From positions 248,001 through 312,000 of the forward strand of contig NZ_CTDZ01000009.1 of assembly GCF_001375555.1 (NCBI RefSeq): a DNA stretch of 64,000 bases, read 5' to 3'. A program made the translations under genes and the position numbers. Every line of letters starts with the position of its first letter. Position 1 is the stretch's first letter. The notes beneath the pieces were generated by a model. It had not been told where the DNA came from. It made no database searches and saw only the letters and a list, made by a program, of their open reading frames with translations. This stretch comes from Numidum massiliense. GTDB taxonomy: Bacteria > Bacillota > Bacilli > Thermoactinomycetales > Novibacillaceae. Shown in pieces: positions 52,654-61,520 of this stretch.

Positions 52654-55053
52654 GTGGAATCGCGACTGTTTAGCACGTTAGAATACGATAAAGTTTTAAA
52701 GCAGCTCTTGCCTTTTGCCGCTTCGCGGTTAGGTAAAGAAAAAATTGAACAGCTGCGGCCAGCGTCCGATTTAGTGGTCGCACAGGACGCGCTAAAGGCG
52801 ACGGCAGAAGGCGCGGACGTACTGCGTCTGAAAGGTGGCGCCCCTTTCGGAGGCATTCGCGATTTGCGCCCAGCGCTGAAACGAGCAAAGATCGGGGCGA
52901 CGTTGTCGATTGGGCAATTGCTAGACGTCGCTGGTACCGTGGCGAGCGGCAGACGTTTAAAGCGGTTTTTGGAGCGTGCGAGCGAGGAAGAGACGCTGAA
53001 AATCCCGATTCTCGCCGCTTGGGCGGCGCAAATTACAGGATTAAAGGAACTGGAGCAAGCCATTTTGCGCGTCATCGACGAAAACGGCGACGTTCGGGAC
53101 GGGGCGAGTTCAGAACTGAGGCGCATTCGCATGGGCGTGCGACAAACGGAGCGCGACATTAAAGCGAAACTGGAGCAAATCGTCAAGGGCAGCCGCTTTC
53201 AAAAAATGTTACAAGAAGCGATTGTCACCGTGCGCAACGACCGGTACGTCATTCCAGTCAAGCAAGAATACCGTGCCCACTTCGGCGGTGTCGTGCACGA
53301 CGAGTCGGCATCCGGCGCAACGGTTTTTGTGGAACCTGAGGCGATTGTCGCCCTCAATCACCGCTTAAATGAGTGGCAGCTGAAAGAAGAGCGCGAAATC
53401 GAACGATTGCTGGCTGAATTGTCGGCAGAGGTCGCTTTGCACGTCGATGCGCTACAGGACAACTTGACAGCGATCGCTGAGTTGGAGTTTATTTTTGCCA
53501 AGGCGGGGTATGCCCGTCACATTGAGGCGACGATGCCCCGGCTGAACGATCGCGGTGTGATTGAATTAAAGGCGGCGCGCCATCCGCTCATCGCGCGCGA
53601 GCACGTCGTACCGATCGATGTCATACTCGGGGCCGAGTATTCGACTCTCGTCGTCACCGGTCCGAACACGGGCGGCAAGACGGTTACGTTAAAGACGATC
53701 GGGTTACACGTGTTAATGGCGATGTCCGGACTGTTTATTCCGGCTCAGGAGGAAAGCGAAGTCGCGGTGTTCGAGAACGTGTTTGCCGATATCGGGGACG
53801 AGCAGAGTATTGAACAAAACTTAAGCACGTTTTCCGGTCATATGACGAATATTATTCGCATTTTAAGCCAATTAAGTGCGAACAGTCTCGTGTTACTCGA
53901 CGAATTAGGGGCGGGGACTGATCCGTCAGAAGGTGCGGCCCTCGCCATCGCGCTGCTCGACGACATTCACCGCCGCGGCTGCCGCGTCGTGGCGACAACG
54001 CACTACAACGAACTGAAGGCGTACGCTTACAGTCGCGACAACGTGATGAATGCGAGTGTCGAATTTGACGTCGAGACGCTCAGCCCGACGTACCGCCTGC
54101 TCATCGGCGTCCCGGGACGTAGTAACGCCTTTTTGATTGCGCAGCGCCTCGGTTTGTCCGCAGAAATTATCGAGATTGCCAAAACACATCTATCGACCGA
54201 AGAGAACCGCGTCGAAGATATGATCGCTTCCCTCGAGGCCAATCGAAAAGCGGCGGAGAGGGAACGGGAAACAACGGCACGCTTGCGGCGCGAGGTGGAA
54301 CGGTTGCGCGCGGCGGCGGATCAGGAACGTGAGCAACTTGAACGGGAGAAGACGGCATTAAGGCGGCGCGCGGAGGAAGACGCGCGGGACATAGTGGCGA
54401 AAGCAAAGCGCGAGGCAGAGACAATCATAGAGGAATTACGCAAAATGCAAGCGTCGCAAACGACGGTTAAAGAGCATCGTCTCATCGAACTGAAAAAGCG
54501 CTTGGACGAACAGGACTACGCGCCACACGTCTGGAAAGGTACAACTGGGGTGCATAGTGAAGGCGAGGCAAAACAACCACAGCGAACGATGCGCATCGCC
54601 GACGTACCCGTCGGTGACGAAGTGTTCGTGCAGTCGTTTAACCAAAAAGGTGTCGTCGTGGAAAAAATGAACGACAAAGAGTGGCAAGTGCAGGTTGGGA
54701 TGATGAAAGTGAATGTCCCGGTAAGCAGCTTGGAGCCGATCCCGACAAAACGCACATCGGAAGCGCCCGTGCAGGCGCCAGCGACTACGGTGAAGCGGGC
54801 GAAGACCGATGTTGGTCTCAGTCTCGACTTGCGTGGGCAGACGATCGATGAAGCTGTGCTCGAGGTCGATAAATATTTGGACGATGCCGTCTTAGCCGGT
54901 TTGAAGCAGGTGTCTATCATTCACGGGAAAGGTACCGGAGCGCTGCGGGCAGGCATTCACCAATTTTTGCGCCGTCACCGGAGCGTAAACGGTTTTCGTC
55001 TCGGCGGGCAAGGCGAAGGCGGTTCCGGTGCGACAGTCGTGGAATTGAAATAA
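52654..55053 (+). CDS. mutS2: Endonuclease MutS2
   Basis: 799 residues. MutS core with helical levers, Walker A GPNTGGKT (336-343), Walker B LVLLDELGAGTDPSEG, a long Arg/Glu coiled coil (about 520-640), and a C-terminal Smr nuclease domain (about 722-799: LDLRGQTIDEAVLEV, IIHGKGTGAL). MutS2 acts on recombination intermediates and, in B. subtilis, on collided ribosomes. GTG 52654 has AGGAG (52641-52645) eight bases upstream; GTG 52645 overlaps that site. Confidence 0.95.
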   Translation: MESRLFSTLEYDKVLKQLLPFAASRLGKEKIEQLRPASDLVVAQDALKATAEGADVLRLKGGAPFGGIRDLRPALKRAKIGATLSIGQLLDVAGTVASGRRLKRFLERASEEETLKIPILAAWAAQITGLKELEQAILRVIDENGDVRDGASSELRRIRMGVRQTERDIKAKLEQIVKGSRFQKMLQEAIVTVRNDRYVIPVKQEYRAHFGGVVHDESASGATVFVEPEAIVALNHRLNEWQLKEEREIERLLAELSAEVALHVDALQDNLTAIAELEFIFAKAGYARHIEATMPRLNDRGVIELKAARHPLIAREHVVPIDVILGAEYSTLVVTGPNTGGKTVTLKTIGLHVLMAMSGLFIPAQEESEVAVFENVFADIGDEQSIEQNLSTFSGHMTNIIRILSQLSANSLVLLDELGAGTDPSEGAALAIALLDDIHRRGCRVVATTHYNELKAYAYSRDNVMNASVEFDVETLSPTYRLLIGVPGRSNAFLIAQRLGLSAEIIEIAKTHLSTEENRVEDMIASLEANRKAAERERETTARLRREVERLRAAADQEREQLEREKTALRRRAEEDARDIVAKAKREAETIIEELRKMQASQTTVKEHRLIELKKRLDEQDYAPHVWKGTTGVHSEGEAKQPQRTMRIADVPVGDEVFVQSFNQKGVVVEKMNDKEWQVQVGMMKVNVPVSSLEPIPTKRTSEAPVQAPATTVKRAKTDVGLSLDLRGQTIDEAVLEVDKYLDDAVLAGLKQVSIIHGKGTGALRAGIHQFLRRHRSVNGFRLGGQGEGGSGATVVELK

Positions 55054-55085
55054 CGTTAACGCTACGAAAAAGGTGAGATGGTTCA

Positions 55086-55499
55086 ATGGAGGCGTTTTGG
55101 CAAAATCCTTTTATAAAAACAGCTGGTTTTTACGCGGTCGCTGTCGTCGCGATTATCGTGTTTCTCGCCGTATTTGAACTCGTCACGCGATACCGCAATT
55201 GGCAGGAAATAAAAAGAGGCAACGTCGCGGTCGCTTTGGCAACCGGTGGAAAAATTTTTGGTATCGCCAATATTTTTAGTCACAGTATTGCGCATAACGA
55301 TACGATGTGGGAGGCGCTCCTCTGGAGTGGCTACGGGTTTATTTTGCTGCTCATCGCATATTTTTTATTCGAGTTTTTAACACCCGCCTTTCACGTCGAT
55401 CACGAGATTGAACAGGGTAATCTAGCCGTCGGGCTCATTTCGCTGCTCATCTCCGTCTCCCTCTCGTTTGTCATCGGGGCAAGCATTACGAGCATGTAG
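55086..55499 (+). CDS. DUF350-family membrane protein (YshE type)
   Basis: 137 residues, four transmembrane helices in two similar halves, each with a charged GNxAVAL/GNLAVGL motif (EIKRGNVAVALATGGKIFGI, EIEQGNLAVGLISLLISVSL), the DUF350 signature. Function unknown. B. subtilis yshE also follows mutS2. ATG 55086 has AAGGTGAGATGG upstream. Confidence 0.85.
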   Translation: MEAFWQNPFIKTAGFYAVAVVAIIVFLAVFELVTRYRNWQEIKRGNVAVALATGGKIFGIANIFSHSIAHNDTMWEALLWSGYGFILLLIAYFLFEFLTPAFHVDHEIEQGNLAVGLISLLISVSLSFVIGASITSM

Positions 55500-55586
55500 A
55501 TTGGCAGTCGTTTTAAGGGGGATTTTTTTGCCCGGTCCGGCATCGTTATCATCCTAACGAAAAGTATGTAGCAGAAAGGCTGGCGA

Positions 55587-55673
55587 TTGGCGATGAAACG
55601 GCTCCCTCGCTTGCTAGGTCTGATTGCACTGATTTTTTTAATCGTCGGCCTGGCATACATGTTTCTTGCATAA
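55587..55673 (+). CDS. Candidate membrane microprotein (28 aa)
   Basis: A short frame between the DUF350 gene and spoVAF reading MAMKRLPRLLGLIALI and ending FLIVGLAYMFLA: a basic N-terminus and one transmembrane helix. AAAGG (55575-55579) lies seven bases before TTG 55587; ATG 55593 is an alternative with poorer spacing. It could be a genuine small membrane protein, but no family is recognised. Confidence 0.4.
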   Translation: MAMKRLPRLLGLIALIFLIVGLAYMFLA

Positions 55674-55732
55674 AGACTACTCGTGCGGTTCATACTAACG
55701 TGGATTGTTTTTCCAGGAAGTGGGGGAACACC

Positions 55733-57211
55733 TTGAACCGCGAACAGAACCAAAAGCTTACGCAGCAAAACATTTCAACCGATCTCGCGGCTAACGTCGA
55801 GTTACTGAACGAGGTGCTCGGAGTCGGGAGCAACTATGACGTGATCTATCGGCCGCTCAAGTTTGCGAAAAAACCGTTTGCGATGTACTTTATTAACGGG
55901 TTTATCGATTCGCACACGTTGGACCTCGTCAACGCCCACTTGAGTGAGTTGAAGCCGGAACAGCTAACGCACGACACGATTGTGAAAATGCTCAAGACGT
56001 ATTTGTGCCACAGTCAAGTGGAACTGGTCGAGAAATTGAGTGACGTCGTCGACAACGTGTTAACTGGGCCGCTCGTGATGCTGATGGACGGCTCGGAGCG
56101 GGCCTTCGTCATCGATGTACGCCATTACCCGGGTCGCAGTCCGGAGGAACCGGACATCGAGCGCGTCGTGCGCGGCGCCCGCGATGGGTTTACGGAAAAC
56201 ATCGTCGTCAATACGGTCTTGACACGTCGGCGCCTGCGCGATCCGTCGCTACGCTTTGAAGTGCTGCACGTCGGTCAGCGCTCGAAGACAGATGTCGTCC
56301 TCGCGTATTTAAAAGACGTGGCCGACCCCGATCTCGTACACCTATTAAAAGATCGGATCGATCGCATCAGTATCGACGGACTGCCGATGGCTGAAAAAAG
56401 CTTGGAAGAATTTATTTTTAAACGCAATTGGAATCCGTATCCGCTGGCGCGTTACACGGAGCGCCCCGACGTCGCGGCGGTACACTTGTTGGAAGGGCAC
56501 GTACTCATGTACGTCGACACGTCCCCGAGCGTGATGATTACGCCAGCGACGTTGTTTCATCACGTGCAACACGCGGAAGAGTACCGGCAAAAGCCAATTG
56601 TCGGCGCATATTTGCGCTGGGTGCGTTTTTTTGCCATGTTGTTATCCCTCTTTTTATTGCCTGCTTGGTATTTACTCGCAAGCCACCCGGGAGGATTGCC
56701 GGCGTCGCTATCGTTTGTCGGGATCGAAAAACCGACGCCTATTCCGCTCATGGCTCAGTTTCTACTCGCGGAGGTCGGGGCCGATGTGTTGCGCCTAGCG
56801 TCCATTCACACCCCTTCACCGCTCGCTTCGGCTCTCGGTCTCGTCTCCGCCATTTTAATTGGACAAGTGGCGGTTACCGTCGGGTTATTCGTCAATGAAG
56901 TCATTTTGTACTTGGCGATTGCTGTCATTGGACAATTTGCGACGCCGAGCTACGAATTCGGGTTAGCGAACAAATTGGTGCGTATCTTTTTTCTGTTGTG
57001 CGCCTGGGCTGGCGGTTGGCTCGGGTTTGTCTTTGGGGTCGCTCTGTGGATTGCGTTGCTATTGTCGATGCGCTCCTTGAACGTGCCGTATTTGTGGCCG
57101 CTTATCCCCTTTAACGGCAGTGCCCTGCTCGACGTCCTCGTGCGTTCGCCGATTCCGATGCAGAAAAACCGACCCAGCGCACTTTCTCCGCAAGATGTCA
57201 CAAGACAGTGA
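55733..57211 (+). CDS. spoVAF: Stage V sporulation protein AF (GerA-like)
   Basis: 492 residues, the length of B. subtilis SpoVAF. A cytoplasmic N-terminal GerA domain (LNEVLGVGSNYDVIYRPL, VDNVLTGPLVMLMDGSERA, VVRGARDGFTENIVVNTVLT) precedes about five transmembrane segments from residue 290. TERPDVAAVHLLEGHVLMYV is characteristic of SpoVAF among GerA proteins. It takes part in spore germination; in B. subtilis it sits at the end of the spoVA operon, but no other spoVA gene is here. TTG 55733 follows GTGGGGGAA; GTG 55700 lacks a site. Confidence 0.85.
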   Translation: MNREQNQKLTQQNISTDLAANVELLNEVLGVGSNYDVIYRPLKFAKKPFAMYFINGFIDSHTLDLVNAHLSELKPEQLTHDTIVKMLKTYLCHSQVELVEKLSDVVDNVLTGPLVMLMDGSERAFVIDVRHYPGRSPEEPDIERVVRGARDGFTENIVVNTVLTRRRLRDPSLRFEVLHVGQRSKTDVVLAYLKDVADPDLVHLLKDRIDRISIDGLPMAEKSLEEFIFKRNWNPYPLARYTERPDVAAVHLLEGHVLMYVDTSPSVMITPATLFHHVQHAEEYRQKPIVGAYLRWVRFFAMLLSLFLLPAWYLLASHPGGLPASLSFVGIEKPTPIPLMAQFLLAEVGADVLRLASIHTPSPLASALGLVSAILIGQVAVTVGLFVNEVILYLAIAVIGQFATPSYEFGLANKLVRIFFLLCAWAGGWLGFVFGVALWIALLLSMRSLNVPYLWPLIPFNGSALLDVLVRSPIPMQKNRPSALSPQDVTRQ

Positions 57212-57229
57212 ACAAAAACACTATCTTTA

Positions 57230-57300
57230 TTCATCGTTTTGCCATACAATAGTAGAATAGTGAGGTGGGATATGTCTACAAATGAATGAGTAATCATTCA
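57230..57300 (+). promoter_or_regulatory. lcfA (first copy) promoter and FadR-type operator
   Basis: Probable -35 TTCATC (57230-57235), 17-base spacer, -10 TAGAAT (57253-57258). The palindrome TGAATGAGTAATCATTCA (57283-57300) fits the FadR box TGAATGAWTANTCATTCA of B. subtilis at all but one position and lies between the promoter and the gene, a repressing position. Confidence 0.75.
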
Positions 57301-57322
57301 CAAAATAAGGAGGGGGTAATGC

Positions 57323-59035
57323 ATGTTAGGGGTTCAAGCTCCGTGGACAGTGCATTACGAAAAAGAGGTGCCGCATGCGCTCGACTACGCACAAGTTCCT
57401 TTACATTCCTTTCTAGAAACTGCGAGTCGAGACTATGGGGCGCACCGCGCCTTACATTTTATGGGCAAAACGATTACCTACAGCGACTTGTTTCGCGCGA
57501 CGGAAACTTTTTCTCGCGGGTTACAACAGTTAGGGATCGAAAAGGGAGACAGCGTCGCCATTATGTTGCCGAACTGTCCACAGGCCGTCATCGCCTACTA
57601 CGGGGCACTGCAAGTCGGCGGCGTCGTCGTACAGACGAATCCGATGTACATGGCGCGGGAATTGGAACACCAATTGGTCGACTCGGGCGCAAAAGCCATT
57701 GTCTGTATCGATTTAGTGTATGAGAAAGTGGCCACTGTTTTGCCGAAGACTGCCATCGAGCACGTCATTGTGACGAGCGTGAAGGATTACCTTCCGTTTC
57801 CGAAAAACATTTTGTATCCGCTTAAACAACGCAAAGAAGGGATGCGTATAGACATCCCGAAAAGCGATGTGACTGTTCACTGGACCGACCTGATGCGCCG
57901 TGCGCTGCCTCCGCTGCAAAAAGTGGACGTCGCCGCGGGCGATTTGGCGCTTTTGCAGTATACAGGCGGCACGACGGGACTTTCCAAAGGCGTGATGCTC
58001 ACGCACGAAAACCTCGTCGCCAATGCGGAACAGCTAAAAGCGTGGTGTTACAAAGCGCAACCTGGGAAAGAACGTTTTTTAGCGGTCCTGCCGTTTTTTC
58101 ACGTGTACGGGATGACAACGACGATGAACTTGGCCGTGATCCTCGCTGCGGAATTGATATTGTTGCCTCGCTTTGAGGTGACAGAGGTGTTAAAAACGAT
58201 CAACAAGCTCAAACCGACGTTTTTCCCTGGCGTGCCGACGATGTATATCGGCCTGTTGAACCATCCTGAACTTCAAAACTACGATATTGGCTCGATTGAG
58301 GCATGCCTCAGCGGTGCTGCACCGCTACCACTCGAAGTACAGCAAAAGTTCGAGCAACTGACCGGGGGAAGTCTCGTCGAAGGGTACGGCTTAACGGAAG
58401 CGTCACCAGTGACACACGCCAATCCGATCTGGGGAAAACGCAAAAGTGGCAGTATCGGGCTCCCGCTCCCGAATACCGAGTGCCAAGTGATCGATCTAGA
58501 GACAGGAGAGGCGCTATCGCAAGGCGAAGTCGGCGAGCTGGCCGTGCGCGGACCACAGGTGATGGCGGGTTATTGGCAGCGTCCCGATGAAAACGCTATC
58601 GTGTTAAAAGATGGCTGGCTCTTGACGGGTGACATGGCGCGTATGGACGAAGACGGGTATTTTTACATTGTCGATCGCAAAAAAGATATGATTCTCGCTG
58701 GCGGCTTTAATATTTACCCGCGGGAGATTGAAGAAGTCCTTTACGAACACGAGGCAGTTAAAGAGGCAGTTGTCGCAGGGGTACCTGACCCGTACCGCGG
58801 TGAGACGATCAAAGCGTACATCGTACTAAAAGAAGGAAAAAATGTAAGCGCTCAGCAGTTTGAAACGTATTGCCGCGAGCGGTTAGCAGCATACAAAGTT
58901 CCGCGACTGTACGAGTTTCGCCAAGAACTGCCGAAAACGCTCGTCGGAAAAATACTCAGGCGCGCACTCGTCGAAGAAGAGATAAAAAAAGAGAAGCAGG
59001 GTGAAGCGGAACCGCCCGATACAGAAGACAAGTAA
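57323..59035 (+). CDS. lcfA: Long-chain-fatty-acid-CoA ligase, first copy
   Basis: 570 residues, adenylate-forming. P-loop LLQYTGGTTGLSKGVMLTH, VPTMYIGLLNHPE, the adenine motif VEGYGLTEASPVTH, the hinge-side GWLLTGDMARMDEDGYFYIV followed by DRKKDMILAGGFNIYPREIE, and catalytic Lys near the end (PKTLVGKILRRALV). It activates fatty acids to acyl-CoA for beta-oxidation. GGAGGGGGTAATGC precedes ATG 57323. A FadR operator is just upstream. The gene and its promoter recur downstream as a second copy. Confidence 0.93.
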   Translation: MLGVQAPWTVHYEKEVPHALDYAQVPLHSFLETASRDYGAHRALHFMGKTITYSDLFRATETFSRGLQQLGIEKGDSVAIMLPNCPQAVIAYYGALQVGGVVVQTNPMYMARELEHQLVDSGAKAIVCIDLVYEKVATVLPKTAIEHVIVTSVKDYLPFPKNILYPLKQRKEGMRIDIPKSDVTVHWTDLMRRALPPLQKVDVAAGDLALLQYTGGTTGLSKGVMLTHENLVANAEQLKAWCYKAQPGKERFLAVLPFFHVYGMTTTMNLAVILAAELILLPRFEVTEVLKTINKLKPTFFPGVPTMYIGLLNHPELQNYDIGSIEACLSGAAPLPLEVQQKFEQLTGGSLVEGYGLTEASPVTHANPIWGKRKSGSIGLPLPNTECQVIDLETGEALSQGEVGELAVRGPQVMAGYWQRPDENAIVLKDGWLLTGDMARMDEDGYFYIVDRKKDMILAGGFNIYPREIEEVLYEHEAVKEAVVAGVPDPYRGETIKAYIVLKEGKNVSAQQFETYCRERLAAYKVPRLYEFRQELPKTLVGKILRRALVEEEIKKEKQGEAEPPDTEDK

Positions 59036-59057
59036 TGCAGCAAAGCAGTCGTTAATA

Positions 59058-59199
59058 GACGGCTCGGAGCGAGTATGCGCTATTACCCGAGCCGTTGCCG
59101 CACCTACGTGAATCTCGTGATCAGGAAATTGGGCGCGCAACTTACTGTGTGCCTTCTCGCGAATTTGTTTAGCAACGCAGTTGGTGTAAGAAAAAGTGA
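59058..59199 (+). pseudogene. Decayed remnant of a second spoVAF copy
   Basis: GACGGCTCGGAGCG (59058-59071) is identical to spoVAF 56087-56100 (DGSER). After a deletion of about 16 bases, GTATGCGCTATTACCCGAG (from 59073) parallels spoVAF GTACGCCATTACCCGGG (from 56117). At the far end, TGAACAAAAACACTATC (from 59197) matches the spoVAF stop codon and the bases after it (from 57209). So the duplicated unit probably included spoVAF, of which only scraps remain. The middle of the scar aligns poorly. Confidence 0.55.
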
Positions 59200-59217
59200 A
59201 CAAAAACACTATCATTA

Positions 59218-59288
59218 TTCATTGTTTTGCCATACAATAGTAGAATACAGAGAAAAACTATACCAAAAAATGAATGAGCAATCATTCA
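59218..59288 (+). promoter_or_regulatory. lcfA (second copy) promoter and FadR-type operator
   Basis: The promoter is duplicated almost exactly: TTCATT (59218-59223), the same 17-base spacer, TAGAAT (59241-59246). The operator is TGAATGAGCAATCATTCA (59271-59288), palindromic in its outer six bases on each side. Confidence 0.72.
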
Positions 59289-59313
59289 AAAAAAAGGATA
59301 GGAGGGGTAATGC

Positions 59314-61065
59314 ATGCTAGGGGTTCAAGCTCCATGGACAGTGCATTACGAAAAAGAGGTGCCGCATTCGCTCAACGACGTGCAGGTCCCTTTACATCAC
59401 TTTTTAGAAACGGCGAGTCGAGAGTATGCATCGCACCGGGCCATCAACTTTTTAGGCATGTCAATGACGTACAGCGATTTATTTCGCGAAACAGAAACTT
59501 TTTCTCGAGGGTTACAACAACTAGGGGTTAAAAAGGGCGATCGCGTCGCCATTATGTTGCCGAATAGTCCGCAAGCCGTCATCGCCTACTACGGGACGCT
59601 GCAAGTTGGCGGCGTCGTCGTGCAAACGAATCCGATGTACATGGAACGAGAGTTGGAGCACCAATTAATCGACTCCGGTGCGACTGTTATTGTCTGTATC
59701 GACCAAGCTTACAAGAAAGTTGCCGACGTCTTGCCTAAGACGGCTATTGAGCACGTCATTGTAACGAGTGTGTATGATTATCTTCCGAAACACGTCTTGC
59801 AATCACTCTTACAACGCGAAGAAGGAGAGCGCAAAGGAGGAGGACTTGCGAAGCTTAAAGAAGGTGGAAAGTTAGGGGTAGACATTTCGCAAGGGGACCG
59901 AACGGTTCACTGGAAACAGTTTATGTGTTCCGACCAGCCGCCATTGCAAAAAGTAGACGTCGCCGCGAACGACTTGGCTTTGCTCCAGTATACTGGGGGC
60001 ACGACAGGACTGTCTAAAGGCGTCATGCTAACGCATGCAAACCTCGTCGCCAATACGGAACAGATCAAGGCGTGGTGTTACAAGATGCGTATGGGCGAAG
60101 AGAAGTTTTTAGGCGTCCTGCCGTTTTTTCACGTGTACGGGATGACGACGACGATGAACTTGGCGATCCGCCTCGCTTCAGAATTAATTTTGTTACCGCG
60201 TTTTGAAGCTACCGACGTGTTGAAAACGATTCACGCCTTCAAACCGACGTTTTTCCCCGGTGTGCCGACGATGTATATCGGTCTGTTGGCCCATCCCGAG
60301 TTTACAAAGTACGACACCAGCTCGATTGAGGCATGCATTAGTGGTGCCGCTCCGCTGCCCTTCGAAGTGCAGCAAAAGTTTGAGCAACTGACCGGTGGGC
60401 GTCTCGTCGAAGGTTACGGCTTGACGGAAGCGTCCCCCGTCACACACTTTAACCCGCTGTGGGGAACACGCAAAGCCGGTAGCATCGGCATCCCGCTATC
60501 CGACACACAATGCAAAATCATCGATTTAGAGACAGGAGAGGCGCTCCCACAAGGCGAAGTCGGCGAGCTCGCCGTGCGCGGACCGCAGGTGATGCAAGGG
60601 TATTGGCAACGCCCGTATGAAACCGCTGTCGTATTTAAGGACGGTTGGCTGCTCACAGGAGACATGGCGCGCATGGACGAAGACGGGTATTTTTACATTG
60701 TCGATCGCAAAAAAGACATGATTCTCGCTGGCGGCTTTAATATTTATCCGCGCGAGATCGAGGAAGTGCTTTACGAACACGAGGCGGTCAAAGAGGCTGT
60801 TGTCGCAGGGGTACCTGATCCGTATCGGGGTGAGACGATTAAAGCGTACATCGTACAGAAGGAAGGAAAAAATGTAAGCGCTCAGCAATTTGAAACGTAT
60901 TGTCGCGAGCGGTTAGCTGCGTATAAAGTCCCGCGGCTGTATGAATTTCGGGATGAACTGCCGCAAACGCTCGTCGGAAAAATACTCAGGCGCGCACTCG
61001 TCGAAGAAGAGATAAAGAAGGCACAGCTGGCTGAAACGGAACCGGCGCCGCCGACAGAGAAGTAA
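59314..61065 (+). CDS. lcfA: Long-chain-fatty-acid-CoA ligase, second copy
   Basis: 583 residues, a near paralogue of the preceding gene with the same motifs (LLQYTGGTTGLSKGVMLTH, VEGYGLTEASPVTH, DRKKDMILAGGFNIYPREIE, PQTLVGKILRRALV). It differs mainly by an insertion of about 13 residues after QREEGERKGGG (about residues 172-190) and scattered substitutions; all key residues are kept, so both are probably active, perhaps with different chain preference. GATAGGAGGGGTAATGC precedes ATG 59314. It carries its own copy of promoter and operator. Confidence 0.93.
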   Translation: MLGVQAPWTVHYEKEVPHSLNDVQVPLHHFLETASREYASHRAINFLGMSMTYSDLFRETETFSRGLQQLGVKKGDRVAIMLPNSPQAVIAYYGTLQVGGVVVQTNPMYMERELEHQLIDSGATVIVCIDQAYKKVADVLPKTAIEHVIVTSVYDYLPKHVLQSLLQREEGERKGGGLAKLKEGGKLGVDISQGDRTVHWKQFMCSDQPPLQKVDVAANDLALLQYTGGTTGLSKGVMLTHANLVANTEQIKAWCYKMRMGEEKFLGVLPFFHVYGMTTTMNLAIRLASELILLPRFEATDVLKTIHAFKPTFFPGVPTMYIGLLAHPEFTKYDTSSIEACISGAAPLPFEVQQKFEQLTGGRLVEGYGLTEASPVTHFNPLWGTRKAGSIGIPLSDTQCKIIDLETGEALPQGEVGELAVRGPQVMQGYWQRPYETAVVFKDGWLLTGDMARMDEDGYFYIVDRKKDMILAGGFNIYPREIEEVLYEHEAVKEAVVAGVPDPYRGETIKAYIVQKEGKNVSAQQFETYCRERLAAYKVPRLYEFRDELPQTLVGKILRRALVEEEIKKAQLAETEPAPPTEK

Positions 61066-61231
61066 CAAGGCCGAACGGTCGGGAAAAGCGGGGTTGCCAC
61101 ATGACCGACTGTCGCTTGTCTAGACGGTTGATCGAGTACAGGTGTGTTCACATGAGAAATAGTGTATAATAAACATATAAAACTGGCGACATGGCAGACG
61201 ATTTTAATGCACATAAACGGTGAAAGTGTGT

Positions 61232-61262
61232 GTCTCCTTACGACAGTAAGGGGATTTTTTTC
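61232..61262 (+). terminator. Terminator before fadR
   Basis: CTCCTTAC pairs with GTAAGGGG (G-T pairs at the base) around GACA, followed by ATTTTTTT. It isolates fadR transcription from lcfA. Confidence 0.75.
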
Positions 61263-61283
61263 GAGTAGCGGTGCATTTTTCGT

Positions 61284-61335
61284 TTGACATTCTCGTCAGA
61301 CCGTACTAAACTATAAATGAATGAACGGCCATTCA
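61284..61335 (+). promoter_or_regulatory. fadR promoter with overlapping FadR-type operator
   Basis: -35 TTGACA (61284-61289), exact 17-base spacer, -10 TAAACT (61307-61312). TGAATGAACGGCCATTCA (61318-61335), with the same outer six-base arms as the two lcfA operators, covers the likely start of transcription, so fadR-fadB-etfBA is probably autorepressed. Confidence 0.72.
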
Positions 61336-61520
61336 CTACAAACCATGTTCACACGACTGGCGTGCGGACGTCTAAGCGACCAGACCTGCACGTGTTAAGG
61401 ACGTTTAGTCGTTTAGATGTTCGGACGTTGGGGTGTTTAGATGAATTTGTATGTGCCGTGGGGTCTGTATACCGCGCTGACAACGGCTGCGGGGCTTAAG
61501 ACAGAGAAATGAGGATCGTT

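Noticed and set aside
59059-59095. ACGGCTCGG/CCGAGCCGT hairpin after the first lcfA as a terminator
   Set aside because: No T-run, and the arms are explained as leftovers of spoVAF coding sequence; it may terminate weakly, but that cannot be shown.
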